Below, piece by piece: positions 54,271 through 62,182 of a DNA stretch of 64,000 nt (positions are counted from its first letter, which is position 1; the number at the start of each line of letters is the position of its first letter). Origin of the DNA: Mycobacterium lacus (GTDB lineage: Bacteria > Actinomycetota > Actinomycetes > Mycobacteriales > Mycobacteriaceae). The notes below the pieces were generated by a model. It was not told where the DNA came from, did not search any database, and saw only the letters and a list, made by a program, of their open reading frames with translations. A program made the translations under genes and the position numbers. The stretch is from contig NZ_AP022581.1 in assembly GCF_010731535.1 (NCBI RefSeq), positions 4,163,952 through 4,227,951 of the forward strand, in the 5' to 3' direction.

Positions 54271-55408
54271 CGAAGTCGCCGGCCCGCACCGCTTCCAGCA
54301 CGGTGCGCATGGCATCGGCGCTTTGTCGCCAGGAAAATTCGGCGCTGCGCACCTGCGCCTTGGCGCCGAGTTGATCGCGCAGCACCGGGTCGGACAGCAG
54401 TCGTTCGAGCCGGTCGACCAGCTCAGCGCGGTTGTCCACCAACATTCCGGTCACCCCGTCGATGATCGAATCGCACAGACCGCCGGAGGATCGATAGCCG
54501 ATGGTGGGCACCCGGTGCTGGGCCGCCTCGACGACCGCGAGACCCCAGCCTTCCTTGCGCGAAGGTAGCACATGCACCCAAGAGCTTTGCAGCACATGGT
54601 GTTTGGTCACATCGTCGACATGACCGTGAAAGGTCACCGCGTCGGAAATGCCCAGCCGCTGTACCTGGTCGACGAGTCGTTGTCGCCACCATCCGCCGCC
54701 GACGACGTCGAGGTGCAGACCGGGGATCTGTGGTCGCAGCAGCGCGACTGCTTCCAGCGCGTCTTCGATCTGCTTGTGCGGCACCAGCCGCGACAGCACA
54801 ACGACCCGGGGCGCGGCCGCCGGGGGGCCGGACAACGATTGCGCCGGCGCCTCGTCGAGACCGTTGCGCACGACCGCGATCCGCCCGGTGTCCACACCCA
54901 GGGCGACCAGATCGCGAGCCGACGGCAGCGACACCGTCACATACTGATTGCGCCTGTTCACCCATGGCGACAACCTCGACTCGACAAACCAACCGAGCCG
55001 GCCGAGCAGCGGCCCGGCCACCGGCCACTGCTCACGGTGGCAATGGTGCACCAGCACCACCACCCGCCGGCCATATAGCAGCCGGGCCAGAAACGGCAGC
55101 CCGTTTTGGGTGTCGACCACCACGTCGGGCCGTGCCCGCCGTAGCGGCCCGAGACCCATCCGCGCCGCGGCCATAGCCAGCAACGCCCACACGTAGACCG
55201 AGTACCTGCCTCCGGCGCGGTTGATCCGCACCCCGTCGACCACTTCACGTCGTGGCGCAGCCGGATACCGGGCGGTGCGCAGTGTGACTTCTATGCCCGA
55301 GGCGGCCAGCCGTGCTCCGATGCGCTGCAAGTAGGCCTCGCTGCCGCCGCCCTGCGGGTGCCCGGTGTCGCGCCAACACAGCAGCAGGACGGAGCGCACG
55401 GCAGACAT
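54254..55408 (-). CDS. GT4-family glycosyltransferase (Rv0225 type)
   Basis: The 384-residue GT-B enzyme has the N-terminal donor/acceptor loop GHPQGGGSEAYLQRIGARL, a linker, and then the C-terminal Rossmann half with VVVLSRLVPHKQIEDALEA. The retaining GT4 E-x7-E motif is in SRKEGWGLAVVEAAQHRVP. It uses a sugar nucleotide on the cytoplasmic side; the acceptor is unknown. It corresponds to Rv0225 in the mycolate-transport-linked block and is divergent from the methyltransferase at 55791. ATG start at 55408. Confidence 0.9.
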   Translation of the reverse strand: MSAVRSVLLLCWRDTGHPQGGGSEAYLQRIGARLAASGIEVTLRTARYPAAPRREVVDGVRINRAGGRYSVYVWALLAMAAARMGLGPLRRARPDVVVDTQNGLPFLARLLYGRRVVVLVHHCHREQWPVAGPLLGRLGWFVESRLSPWVNRRNQYVTVSLPSARDLVALGVDTGRIAVVRNGLDEAPAQSLSGPPAAAPRVVVLSRLVPHKQIEDALEAVALLRPQIPGLHLDVVGGGWWRQRLVDQVQRLGISDAVTFHGHVDDVTKHHVLQSSWVHVLPSRKEGWGLAVVEAAQHRVPTIGYRSSGGLCDSIIDGVTGMLVDNRAELVDRLERLLSDPVLRDQLGAKAQVRSAEFSWRQSADAMRTVLEAVRAGDFVSGVL

Positions 55409-55790
55409 CGATGGTCAGCCTAGCCTGGCAATGGGTGCGGGCGAGCCGGGCCGGCGGACCTCCGTACGTCGACTCGTCACATCCGCCACACTGGTCCCTG
55501 GCGGGAAGGGTGTCCCTTGTGCCCGCCTTACTCACTCACTCGAAAATTAGGGTGACCAGGAGCTGGTGAGTGGGCTGCCCGCTTGTGTTAGGCAGCACCG
55601 GTGTTCCCAACCGCACCGCCATGCGATTTTTCATCTCCCCACAACGGGGCGCAGCCCCATCAACGCTCACAGCGACAACTGCTTGTGTGAGCACCTTGTC
55701 GGGGTAAGGCGGGCAAATCGGGTACCGCCCGAAGCGGGGACTTGTGGGGCAGGTGTGACCAATGCGACTGCCCAACCGTAGTGTGGGCAC
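55409..55790. other. Divergent intergenic region, GT4 gene and methyltransferase
   Basis: A 382-nt region without a convincing gene. It should contain both promoters. I see a GTGAGTG/CACTCAC-like pair (55538 and 55567 areas) and GC-rich CGGGTACCGCCCG, but no operator or RNA that I can name. Confidence 0.5.
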
Positions 55791-56558
55791 GTGGGCGTGA
55801 CCGACATCTTCGCCCGGCGCGCGACACTGCGACGCTCGCTGCGGCTGTTGTCGGAGTTCCGATACGAGAACCCGGACCCGGCACGGTTCTACCGCACGCT
55901 GGCGACCGACACGGCGGCGATGATCGGCGACCTGTGGCTGGCCGGCCACGGCGAACGCCCGGCCGGCCGCACCCTGCTCGACGTCGGCGGCGGACCCGGA
56001 TATTTTGCGTCGGCATTTGATGATCTCGGTGTCCGCTACATCGGTGTCGAGCCGGACCCGAATGAAATGCACTCGGCCGCAACTAGTTTCGCATATGAGC
56101 CGGCTGCGTTCGTCCGAGCGTCGGGCATGGCGCTGCCCTTCGCCGACGACTCCGTGGACATCTGCTTGTCGTCGAATGTCGCCGAGCACGTGCCGCGCCC
56201 CTGGCAGCTCGGCGGCGAGATGCTGCGGGTGACCAAGCCGGGCGGCCTGGCCGTGCTGTCCTACACCGTCTGGCTGGGCCCGTTTGGTGGCCACGAGATG
56301 GGCATGACCCACTACCTGGGCGGTGCCCGCGCCGCCTCCCGGTATGCCCGCAAACACGGTCATCCGGCAAAGAACAACTACGGGTCGTCGTTGTTTGCGG
56401 TGTCCGCCGCCGAGGGCCTGGACTGGGCCGCGAGCACCGGAGCCGCAATAGCGGCATTTCCCCGCTACCACCCGCGATGGGCGTGGTGGCTGACCTCGGT
56501 GCCGGTGCTGCGCGAGTTCGGAGTGAGCAATCTGGTGCTGGTCCTCCAGCCGCAATAA
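55791..56558 (+). CDS. SAM-dependent methyltransferase (Rv0224c / MtrP type)
   Basis: The 255-residue class I methyltransferase has motif I TLLDVGGGPGYFASAFDDLG near residues 62-81, an acidic motif II YIGVEPDPNE, and GLAVLSYTVW in the fourth strand. It corresponds to Rv0224c. As I recall, its corynebacterial relative MtrP is needed for efficient export of trehalose mycolates, which agrees with the neighbouring TmaT-like gene. Two GTG starts (55791 and 55797) are possible. It is 44 nt upstream of the aldehyde dehydrogenase, with a KstR-like site in between. Confidence 0.87.
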   Translation: MGVTDIFARRATLRRSLRLLSEFRYENPDPARFYRTLATDTAAMIGDLWLAGHGERPAGRTLLDVGGGPGYFASAFDDLGVRYIGVEPDPNEMHSAATSFAYEPAAFVRASGMALPFADDSVDICLSSNVAEHVPRPWQLGGEMLRVTKPGGLAVLSYTVWLGPFGGHEMGMTHYLGGARAASRYARKHGHPAKNNYGSSLFAVSAAEGLDWAASTGAAIAAFPRYHPRWAWWLTSVPVLREFGVSNLVLVLQPQ

Positions 56559-56572
56559 TGGAACATGTTCTC
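56559..56572. promoter_or_regulatory. KstR-like operator upstream of the aldehyde dehydrogenase
   Basis: TGGAACATGTTCTC fits the KstR consensus TNNAACNNGTTNNA except for the last base. It lies 31 nt before the dehydrogenase start, and I recall Rv0223c as a member of the cholesterol-linked KstR regulon. Confidence 0.6.
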
Positions 56573-56602
56573 GTTTTGCCTCGGCTTGGGTAGGGTGGCG
56601 CC

Positions 56603-58069
56603 ATGAGCGAGGCAACGAGGGAATACGACAGGCTTTTCATCGGAGGCAAGTGGACCGAACCGTCGACCTCCGAAGTCATCGAGGTGCGCTGTCCGGCCAC
56701 CGGCGAGTACGTGGGCAAGGTGCCGATGGCGGCGGCGGCCGATGTCGACGCCGCGGTCGCCGCGGCCCGTGAAGCATTCGACCACGGCCCGTGGCCGTCG
56801 ACGCCGCCACGGGAGCGCGCGGTTGTCATCGCCAACGCGGTCAAGTTGATGGAAGAGCGCAAGGACCTCTTCACCACGCTGCTCGCCGCCGAGACCGGTC
56901 AGCCGCCGACCATCATCGAGACGATGCACTGGATGGGTTCGATGGGGGCGCTGAACTTCTTCGCCACCGCCGCTGTGGATCAGGTCAAGTGGAAGGAGAC
57001 GCGCAACGGCTCCTACGGGCAGACCATCGTCCATCGCGAGCCGGTCGGCGTCGTGGGCGCGATCATCGCATGGAACGTGCCGCTGTTCCTGGCGGTCAAC
57101 AAGCTGGGTCCCGCGCTGCTGGCCGGCTGCACGGTGGTGCTCAAGCCGGCCGCCGAGACACCGTTGAGCGCGAACGCTTTGGCGGAGGTGTTCGCCGAAG
57201 CCGGCCTGCCCGAGGGGGTGCTGTCGGTGGTGCCGGGCGACGTGGAGACCGGACGGGCGCTGACGGCAAACCCCGATATCGACATGTTCACCTTCACTGG
57301 CAGCTCGGCCGTCGGCAAGGAGGTCGGCAAGCGCGCCGCGGAACTGCTCAAGCCGTGCACCCTGGAACTCGGCGGCAAATCGGCGGCGATCATCCTCGAG
57401 GACGTCGACCTGGCCGCGGCGATTCCGATGATGGTGTTCTCCGGCGTGATGAACGCCGGGCAGGGCTGCGTGAACCAGACACGGATCCTGGCGCCGCGTT
57501 CCCGGTATGACGAAATCGTGGGCGCAGTAAGCACATTCGTGCAAGCGCTACCGGTGGGGCTGCCGTCGGATCCGGCCGTCCAGGTCGGGCCGCTGATCTC
57601 GGAGAAGCAACGGACCCGCGTCGAGGGCTACATCGCCAAGGGCCTCGAAGAGGGCGCCCGGCTGGTATGCGGAGGCGGCCGTCCCGAGGGCCTGGACAAC
57701 GGATTCTTCGTGCAGCCCACCGTCTTCGCCGACGTCGACAACAAGATGACGATCGCGCAGGAGGAGATCTTCGGGCCGGTGCTGAGCATCATCCCCTATG
57801 ACACCGAGGAGGACGCGATCGCGATCGCCAACGATTCGGTGTACGGGCTGGCCGGCAGCGTGTGGACCACCGATATCCCGAAGGGCATCGAGATCTCGGA
57901 GAAGATCCGCACCGGCACGTACGGAATCAACTGGTACGCCTTCGATCCCGGCTGCCCGTTCGGCGGCTACAAGAATTCCGGCATCGGCCGCGAGAACGGG
58001 CCGGAAGGCGTCGAGCACTTCACCCAGCAGAAGAGCGTCCTGATGCCGATGGGCTATACCGTCGAGTAG
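56603..58069 (+). CDS. NAD-dependent aldehyde dehydrogenase (Rv0223c type)
   Basis: The 488-residue protein has the ALDH core: IIAWNVPLFLAVNKLGPALL, the general base Glu in LELGGKSAAIILED, and the catalytic Cys in NAGQGCVNQTRILAP. The C-terminal oligomerisation part ends FTQQKSVLMPMGYTVE. The KstR-like operator suggests a role in steroid or side-chain breakdown. Its TAG stop lies inside a 22-nt sequence that is repeated after the PPE genes at 61804-61825. It is the last gene in M. tuberculosis-like order on this side. Confidence 0.92.
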   Translation: MSEATREYDRLFIGGKWTEPSTSEVIEVRCPATGEYVGKVPMAAAADVDAAVAAAREAFDHGPWPSTPPRERAVVIANAVKLMEERKDLFTTLLAAETGQPPTIIETMHWMGSMGALNFFATAAVDQVKWKETRNGSYGQTIVHREPVGVVGAIIAWNVPLFLAVNKLGPALLAGCTVVLKPAAETPLSANALAEVFAEAGLPEGVLSVVPGDVETGRALTANPDIDMFTFTGSSAVGKEVGKRAAELLKPCTLELGGKSAAIILEDVDLAAAIPMMVFSGVMNAGQGCVNQTRILAPRSRYDEIVGAVSTFVQALPVGLPSDPAVQVGPLISEKQRTRVEGYIAKGLEEGARLVCGGGRPEGLDNGFFVQPTVFADVDNKMTIAQEEIFGPVLSIIPYDTEEDAIAIANDSVYGLAGSVWTTDIPKGIEISEKIRTGTYGINWYAFDPGCPFGGYKNSGIGRENGPEGVEHFTQQKSVLMPMGYTVE

Positions 58070-58084
58070 CTGTGCCGAGCAGAC
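58063..58084 (+). repeat. 22-bp direct repeat, left copy flanking the PE/PPE block
   Basis: CGAGTAGCTGTGCCGAGCAGAC is identical to 61804-61825. Here only the half-palindrome is present, without the inverted arm. It contains the stop codon of the aldehyde dehydrogenase. The two copies bracket the PE-PPE-PPE block. Confidence 0.75.
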
Positions 58085-58974
58085 CAATGGCCCTGGAATG
58101 TGGCCTCCGGTCGGCTCCATGACGGACGCCTCGCCCTGGCGTCTACGCAAGAGCCCGGCGGCGGGCGTGGGCTAGTGACCAGGGCGGCGAGCCAAGCTAG
58201 TGCTGGCGACAGCGGCGACCATGGCACGCGATGACGTCACGATTGGCCTGCGGTGTTGCCAACGGCCTAGGGGCAACTGGCCTGCGACGTTTGAATTCAA
58301 AAAGCCCGGCGAAGCCCGGAAAATATAGAACACCGTTATGTTCATCTTGAATTAGTCTGTTAGACGCCAACCGTATGTTCGTGTGCAACATAGTTCGTTG
58401 GCAATCACCAAAATTTTGAGTATAATCGCGGCCTCAATCACGAGAACCTGCGTGGTTGTCGTATCGCACGAACACCCGGTTGCGCCTCGGCCGCAAGCTT
58501 AATAAGGGATCGCTGGACCACATGAGCGGCCCGATGACCTCTCCGCTGCGATCGGCATGACGAATCGACGACGCATGCGTCATGCCCAGGAAATGCGAGA
58601 TACACAGGGCACCAAGGGATTTCGGCGGCTCGCAGGCGGCGTTGCGGGGATGAAGGCGCGCGGCCGGGTGTGACCGAACGCGGAGGCGGATCAGGACAGC
58701 CCGCGACCGGTGCGAACGTCTCCCACGGAAACGCCTAGCGAACCGCATAGAAGCTTCATAGGACATATGAAGAAAAGGCACGAATAAAAATCACGATGAT
58801 TTTAATGAAATATCGTGATCAGCGCCCATTCGGAGATGTCAACAACTTTGAAGCTACCGGTAAGCCGACAACTATCAACTCGACACACGGCAATACATAG
58901 GCAATACACAGACAGATTGCAGACAACACACAGACAGTAGCCGATCCACACCGACAGCTCGCCGGAGGAACCTC
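58085..58974. other. Long AT-richer intergenic region upstream of PE
   Basis: An 890-nt region without a convincing gene. Several short frames exist (for example 58434-58781 minus) but none has family features. AT content rises to the right, with an ATCACGAT/ATCGTGAT inverted repeat (58790-58819) and two copies of ACACAGACAG (58906-58915 and 58928-58937) just before the PE gene. It probably carries the promoter and a long leader of the PE/PPE operon. Confidence 0.55.
58790..58819. promoter_or_regulatory. Inverted repeat in the PE/PPE promoter region
   Basis: ATCACGAT and ATCGTGAT, perfect 8-bp arms separated by 14 AT-rich nt, lie 155 nt before the PE start. They could be an operator, or a weak hairpin in the leader. 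Confidence 0.45.
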
Positions 58975-59274
58975 ATGTCTTTCGTCCGTACATATCCAGA
59001 GCACCTGGCGGCAGCGGCCGACAACCTGGCGTCAATTGGTGCGGCCTTGAACGCTGGCAACGCGGCGGCCGCTGGCCCCACCACTGGCGTCGTGCCCGCG
59101 GCCGTCGACGAGGTGTCGATCCTGACGGCCGCGCAGTTCGCTGCCCACGGTGCCCGGTTCCAGGAATTGCATGCGCGAGCGGCTCAAATCCAGGCGGCGT
59201 TGACGGCGGCGTTGGCGACCAGTGCGGGTTCGTACGCAGAGACCGAAACGGCTAACGCGGCCGCGGCGCATTAA
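58975..59274 (+). CDS. PE family protein
   Basis: A 99-residue PE domain only. It begins MSFVRTYPEHLAAAADNLAS, with the Pro-Glu pair at residues 8-9, and ends with the ESX export signal YAETE (Y-x3-D/E) followed by an Ala-rich tail. PE proteins pair with PPE proteins as a helical bundle and leave through type VII secretion, usually ESX-5 for this type. The PPE partner starts about 24 nt downstream in the same operon. ATG start at 58975 with GGAGG upstream. Confidence 0.95.
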   Translation: MSFVRTYPEHLAAAADNLASIGAALNAGNAAAAGPTTGVVPAAVDEVSILTAAQFAAHGARFQELHARAAQIQAALTAALATSAGSYAETETANAAAAH

Positions 59275-59297
59275 GCGGCCCGAGGCAGTAGGGGGTA

Positions 59298-60506
59298 ATG
59301 ATGGTGGACTACGGATTGTTGCCGCCCGAAATCAACTCGGCGCGGATTTACGCTGGCCCCGGCGCCGGTTCGTTGGTGACCGCGGCGGCGGGATGGAGCG
59401 CGCTGGCTTCTGATTTGCAGGCCGCCGTGGCGGGTCATCGGTCGGTGATTACCGCGCTGACCAGCGGCCCGTGGACGGGGCCAGCGGCGGCCAAGCTGCT
59501 TTCTGCGGTAGGTCCGTTCATCAACTGGCTGGACATCAGTGCCGAGGAGGCCGCACAGGCAGCGAGTCAGGCGAACGCGGCTGCAACCGCCTACGAGACG
59601 GCGTTCCTGGCTTCGGTCCCCCCGCCGCTGATCGCGGCCAACCGCGCGCTGCTGGCGGAGTTGGTCGCGACCAACCTGCTCGGTCAAAACACCCCGGCAA
59701 TCGGGACAACCGAGGCCGAGTACTCCGAATTCTGGGCTCAGGATTCGAGCGCGATGTATACCTATGCGGGCAACGCCGCGGCGGCGACCCAGTTGGCGGA
59801 GTTGCCGCAGCCGACCGAAGTGGTGAACCTCGGCGGGCTGGCCGACCAGGCCGTCGCGGTCTTCAAGGCACAACATGCCGCCATGGGGAGCATCGTGGGC
59901 GGCATGATGGGCGAGATCAACCCGCGAGTCAGCGAGGTGTTGAAGACCCTGTCTGCGCCAATCAACGGTGCGGCGATGGATGCGTGGCTTATCGCCAACA
60001 CCCCGTTGGACGACATCGTCCCGCTCTACAGCAAGTACTGGTCCCCGTACGTCAATTCGCTCGCGGCCATGATTCAGTCGACGCAAACGATCGGGCAGAA
60101 CAGCAGCGGCTGGTCGGGCGTCGCCAGCCTTTGCAACACTCTTTTCAAGCCTGCGGCCCCGGCGGCGGCTAAGGCGGCCGAAGGCGCCGCGTCGGCGGCC
60201 GGAGCGGCCGCGACCGCAACCGGGCAGGCTGCGGGCAACCTCGGGTCAAGCGCGGGTGGAGTGGCGGCGGGCCTGGGTAAGGCGGTTGGGATTGGCGGCT
60301 TGTCGGCGCCTGCCAGCTGGATCCCATGGCACGCCACCACCAATCCGGGAGTCGCCAGCGCGGTTTCGGCCGCCGCCGAAGGCACCAACGGGTTTCCGAT
60401 GGCCCCGCCGCTCGGGCAATTCGTCAATGGCGGCGGCTTCGGCCGTAACCAGCCCACGTACGGGTTCAAGCCCTCGGTCATCGCGAAGCCGCCGGCCGCC
60501 GGTTAA
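59298..60506 (+). CDS. PPE family protein (SVP-like subgroup)
   Basis: About 402 residues. The PPE domain starts MVDYGLLPPEINSARIYAG with the Pro-Pro-Glu triad, and the WxG-type turn is in LTSGPWTGPAAAKL. The C-terminal part has GGLSAPASW, a variant of the GxxSVPxxW motif of the PPE-SVP subgroup. The end is KPPAAG. It is exported with the PE partner through a type VII system. The next gene is a tandem paralogue. Either ATG at 59298 or 59301 may be used. Confidence 0.93.
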   Translation: MMVDYGLLPPEINSARIYAGPGAGSLVTAAAGWSALASDLQAAVAGHRSVITALTSGPWTGPAAAKLLSAVGPFINWLDISAEEAAQAASQANAAATAYETAFLASVPPPLIAANRALLAELVATNLLGQNTPAIGTTEAEYSEFWAQDSSAMYTYAGNAAAATQLAELPQPTEVVNLGGLADQAVAVFKAQHAAMGSIVGGMMGEINPRVSEVLKTLSAPINGAAMDAWLIANTPLDDIVPLYSKYWSPYVNSLAAMIQSTQTIGQNSSGWSGVASLCNTLFKPAAPAAAKAAEGAASAAGAAATATGQAAGNLGSSAGGVAAGLGKAVGIGGLSAPASWIPWHATTNPGVASAVSAAAEGTNGFPMAPPLGQFVNGGGFGRNQPTYGFKPSVIAKPPAAG

Positions 60507-60568
60507 CGGCCGGATTAGCGCAGCGGTTGCTGGCTGAGCGGCCACCATGCATTAGGGGACAAGAAGCG

Positions 60569-61768
60569 ATGCTTGATTATGCGTTGTTGCCTCCCGAGGT
60601 CAACTCGGCGCGCATATACGCCGGTCCGGGGGCAGGTCCGATGCTGGCCGCCGCGACGGCATGGGGTGGACTGGCGGCCGACTTGCAGGCCGCCGCGGCG
60701 GGTCATCGGGTGGTGATGTCCGAGCTGACCAGCGGTCCGTGGCTGGGGCCGGCGTCGGCATCGGCGCTTGCGGCGGTCAGTCCTTTCATTATCTGGCTGG
60801 AGAGCAGCGCCGAGGAGGCCGAGCAGGCCGCCAGCCAGGCGTTCGCGGCCGCGGCCGCCTATGAGGCGGCGTTCGCGGCTACGGTCCCTCCGCCGGTGAT
60901 CGCGGCCAACCGCGCACTGCTGGCGGTGTTGGTGGCGACCAACTTCTTCGGCCAAAACACCCCGGCGATCGCGGCGACGGAAGCCCTGTACATGGAATTC
61001 TGGGCTCAGGATGCGGGCGCGATGTATGCCTACGCCGACAGCTCGGCGGCGGCGACCCAGTTAGCGGAGTTGCCCGAGCCGGCCGAAGTCGTGGACCCCG
61101 GGGGGCTGGCCGATCAGGCGATCGCGGTCTTCAAGTCCCAGGTCAACAACGTCTACAGCAGCGTCATGCAGGTGGCATCGCAGGTCGACGCCCGGGTGTC
61201 CGACCTGCTCAAGACGCTGTCGTCACCGATCAACGGCGCCGCGATCGACCGATGGATCGTTGCCAATACCCCGTTCGACGAGATCGTCCCGCTCTACAGC
61301 AAATACATCTCGCCGTACATGAACTCGGTAGCATTCACGCTTCAAAACACGCTCTTCGTTGGTGACGAAACCGCCGGCTTCGCCAAGCTCGGCAATCTTG
61401 CGAATACTCTGGCCACCGATGCGCAGGCGGCCGAGCAGGCGGCGCAGGCCGCAGCGTCTGCCGCGGCCAGCGCCGGGCCCACCGTCGGGGGCAACGTCAG
61501 CGGCGTGGCCGCGGGCCTGGGTAAGGCGGTTCCCCTCGGGGGGTTGTCTGCGCCAGCAAGCTGGACCACGTCGATCAACGCCTCAACCGCACCCGGCGTA
61601 GCAACGTTGACCAACGCCACCACCGCGGTTCCGGCCGCCGCACAAGCCGCCAACGGCACTCCGCTGGCCCCACCGTTTGGGCAGTTCATCAACGGCGGCA
61701 GAGGCCGAAAGCTGCCCTCGTACGGGTTCAGGCTGACGTTCATGACGAAACCACCGGCCGCCGGCTAG
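60569..61768 (+). CDS. PPE family protein, tandem paralogue
   Basis: 399 residues from the ATG at 60569. It closely resembles the preceding PPE gene: MLDYALLPPEVNSARIYAG, LTSGPWLGPASA, NTPAIAATEALYMEFWAQD, GGLSAPASW, and the same terminal KPPAAG. The similarity is strongest in the first 180 residues and at the C-terminal end, and weakest in the Ala-rich middle. A tandem duplication is likely. It shares the operon with PE and the first PPE and ends just before a long bidirectional hairpin. Confidence 0.93.
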   Translation: MLDYALLPPEVNSARIYAGPGAGPMLAAATAWGGLAADLQAAAAGHRVVMSELTSGPWLGPASASALAAVSPFIIWLESSAEEAEQAASQAFAAAAAYEAAFAATVPPPVIAANRALLAVLVATNFFGQNTPAIAATEALYMEFWAQDAGAMYAYADSSAAATQLAELPEPAEVVDPGGLADQAIAVFKSQVNNVYSSVMQVASQVDARVSDLLKTLSSPINGAAIDRWIVANTPFDEIVPLYSKYISPYMNSVAFTLQNTLFVGDETAGFAKLGNLANTLATDAQAAEQAAQAAASAAASAGPTVGGNVSGVAAGLGKAVPLGGLSAPASWTTSINASTAPGVATLTNATTAVPAAAQAANGTPLAPPFGQFINGGRGRKLPSYGFRLTFMTKPPAAG

Positions 61769-61803
61769 CAACTGGCACAGCGGTCGCGCGCGAATCGATC
61801 GGG

Positions 61804-61825
61804 CGAGTAGCTGTGCCGAGCAGAC
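61804..61825 (+). repeat. 22-bp direct repeat, right copy flanking the PE/PPE block
   Basis: Identical to 58063-58084. Here it forms the 5' arm of the complete palindrome 61808-61883, so this copy keeps the full hairpin. Confidence 0.75.
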
Positions 61826-61883
61826 GCAAAAGAGCCCAAAACCCCCAGAGTTTTGGGGCTTTTGCGTCTGCTCGGCACAGCTA
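61808..61883. terminator. Long bidirectional hairpin after the PPE genes
   Basis: A 24-bp perfect outer stem (61808-61831 with 61860-61883, core GAGCAGACGCAAAA) and an inner GCCC-AAAAC stem with one bulge. It lies between convergent genes, and the TTTTGCG arm gives T-runs in both directions. Related to 39491-39538. Confidence 0.8.
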
Positions 61884-61885
61884 AG

Positions 61886-62182
61886 TCAGTCGCTGGCGGG
61901 CAGCGGCTTGACCTCCTTGAGCCGCAACGCGGTCGCGCCGACGCTTAGGCTTCCCGCGCCCGGCTTGGTCACCAGCACCTCGGCGCCGGTTTCGTCGACA
62001 TAGCGCTTGCCCATCACCGTGCCGTCGGCGAAGGCCGGGTCGAGGTCACCCGAACGCTGCGCACCGATCGCCACCATCGGCGCGCCGCCGCAGCGGAGGT
62101 CGTCGAGGCTGTCGGCGCTTCTGACGACGATGACTTGGGTGTCACACACCTGGCTGGCGAGGCGAGTTCCGTTCTTGATCAT
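61886..62182 (-). CDS. Small conserved-looking protein coupled to the acyl-CoA ligase
   Basis: 98 residues. The ATG at 62182 overlaps the ligase stop by 4 nt (ATGA), so translation is coupled. It begins MIKNGTRLASQVCDTQVIVV and contains DDLRCGGAPMVAIGAQ and a C-terminal LSVGATALRLKEVKPLPASD. Two Cys residues (one at about 13, one at about 31) could bind a metal. It is not a family that I recognise and it has no signal or membrane segment. The coupling suggests that it assists or modulates the ligase. Confidence 0.7.
   Translation of the reverse strand: MIKNGTRLASQVCDTQVIVVRSADSLDDLRCGGAPMVAIGAQRSGDLDPAFADGTVMGKRYVDETGAEVLVTKPGAGSLSVGATALRLKEVKPLPASD

Noticed and set aside
58434..58781. 115-codon minus-strand frame before the PE gene
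   Set aside because: Arg/Ser-rich composition without a fold pattern, in an AT-changing intergenic region. Probably chance.
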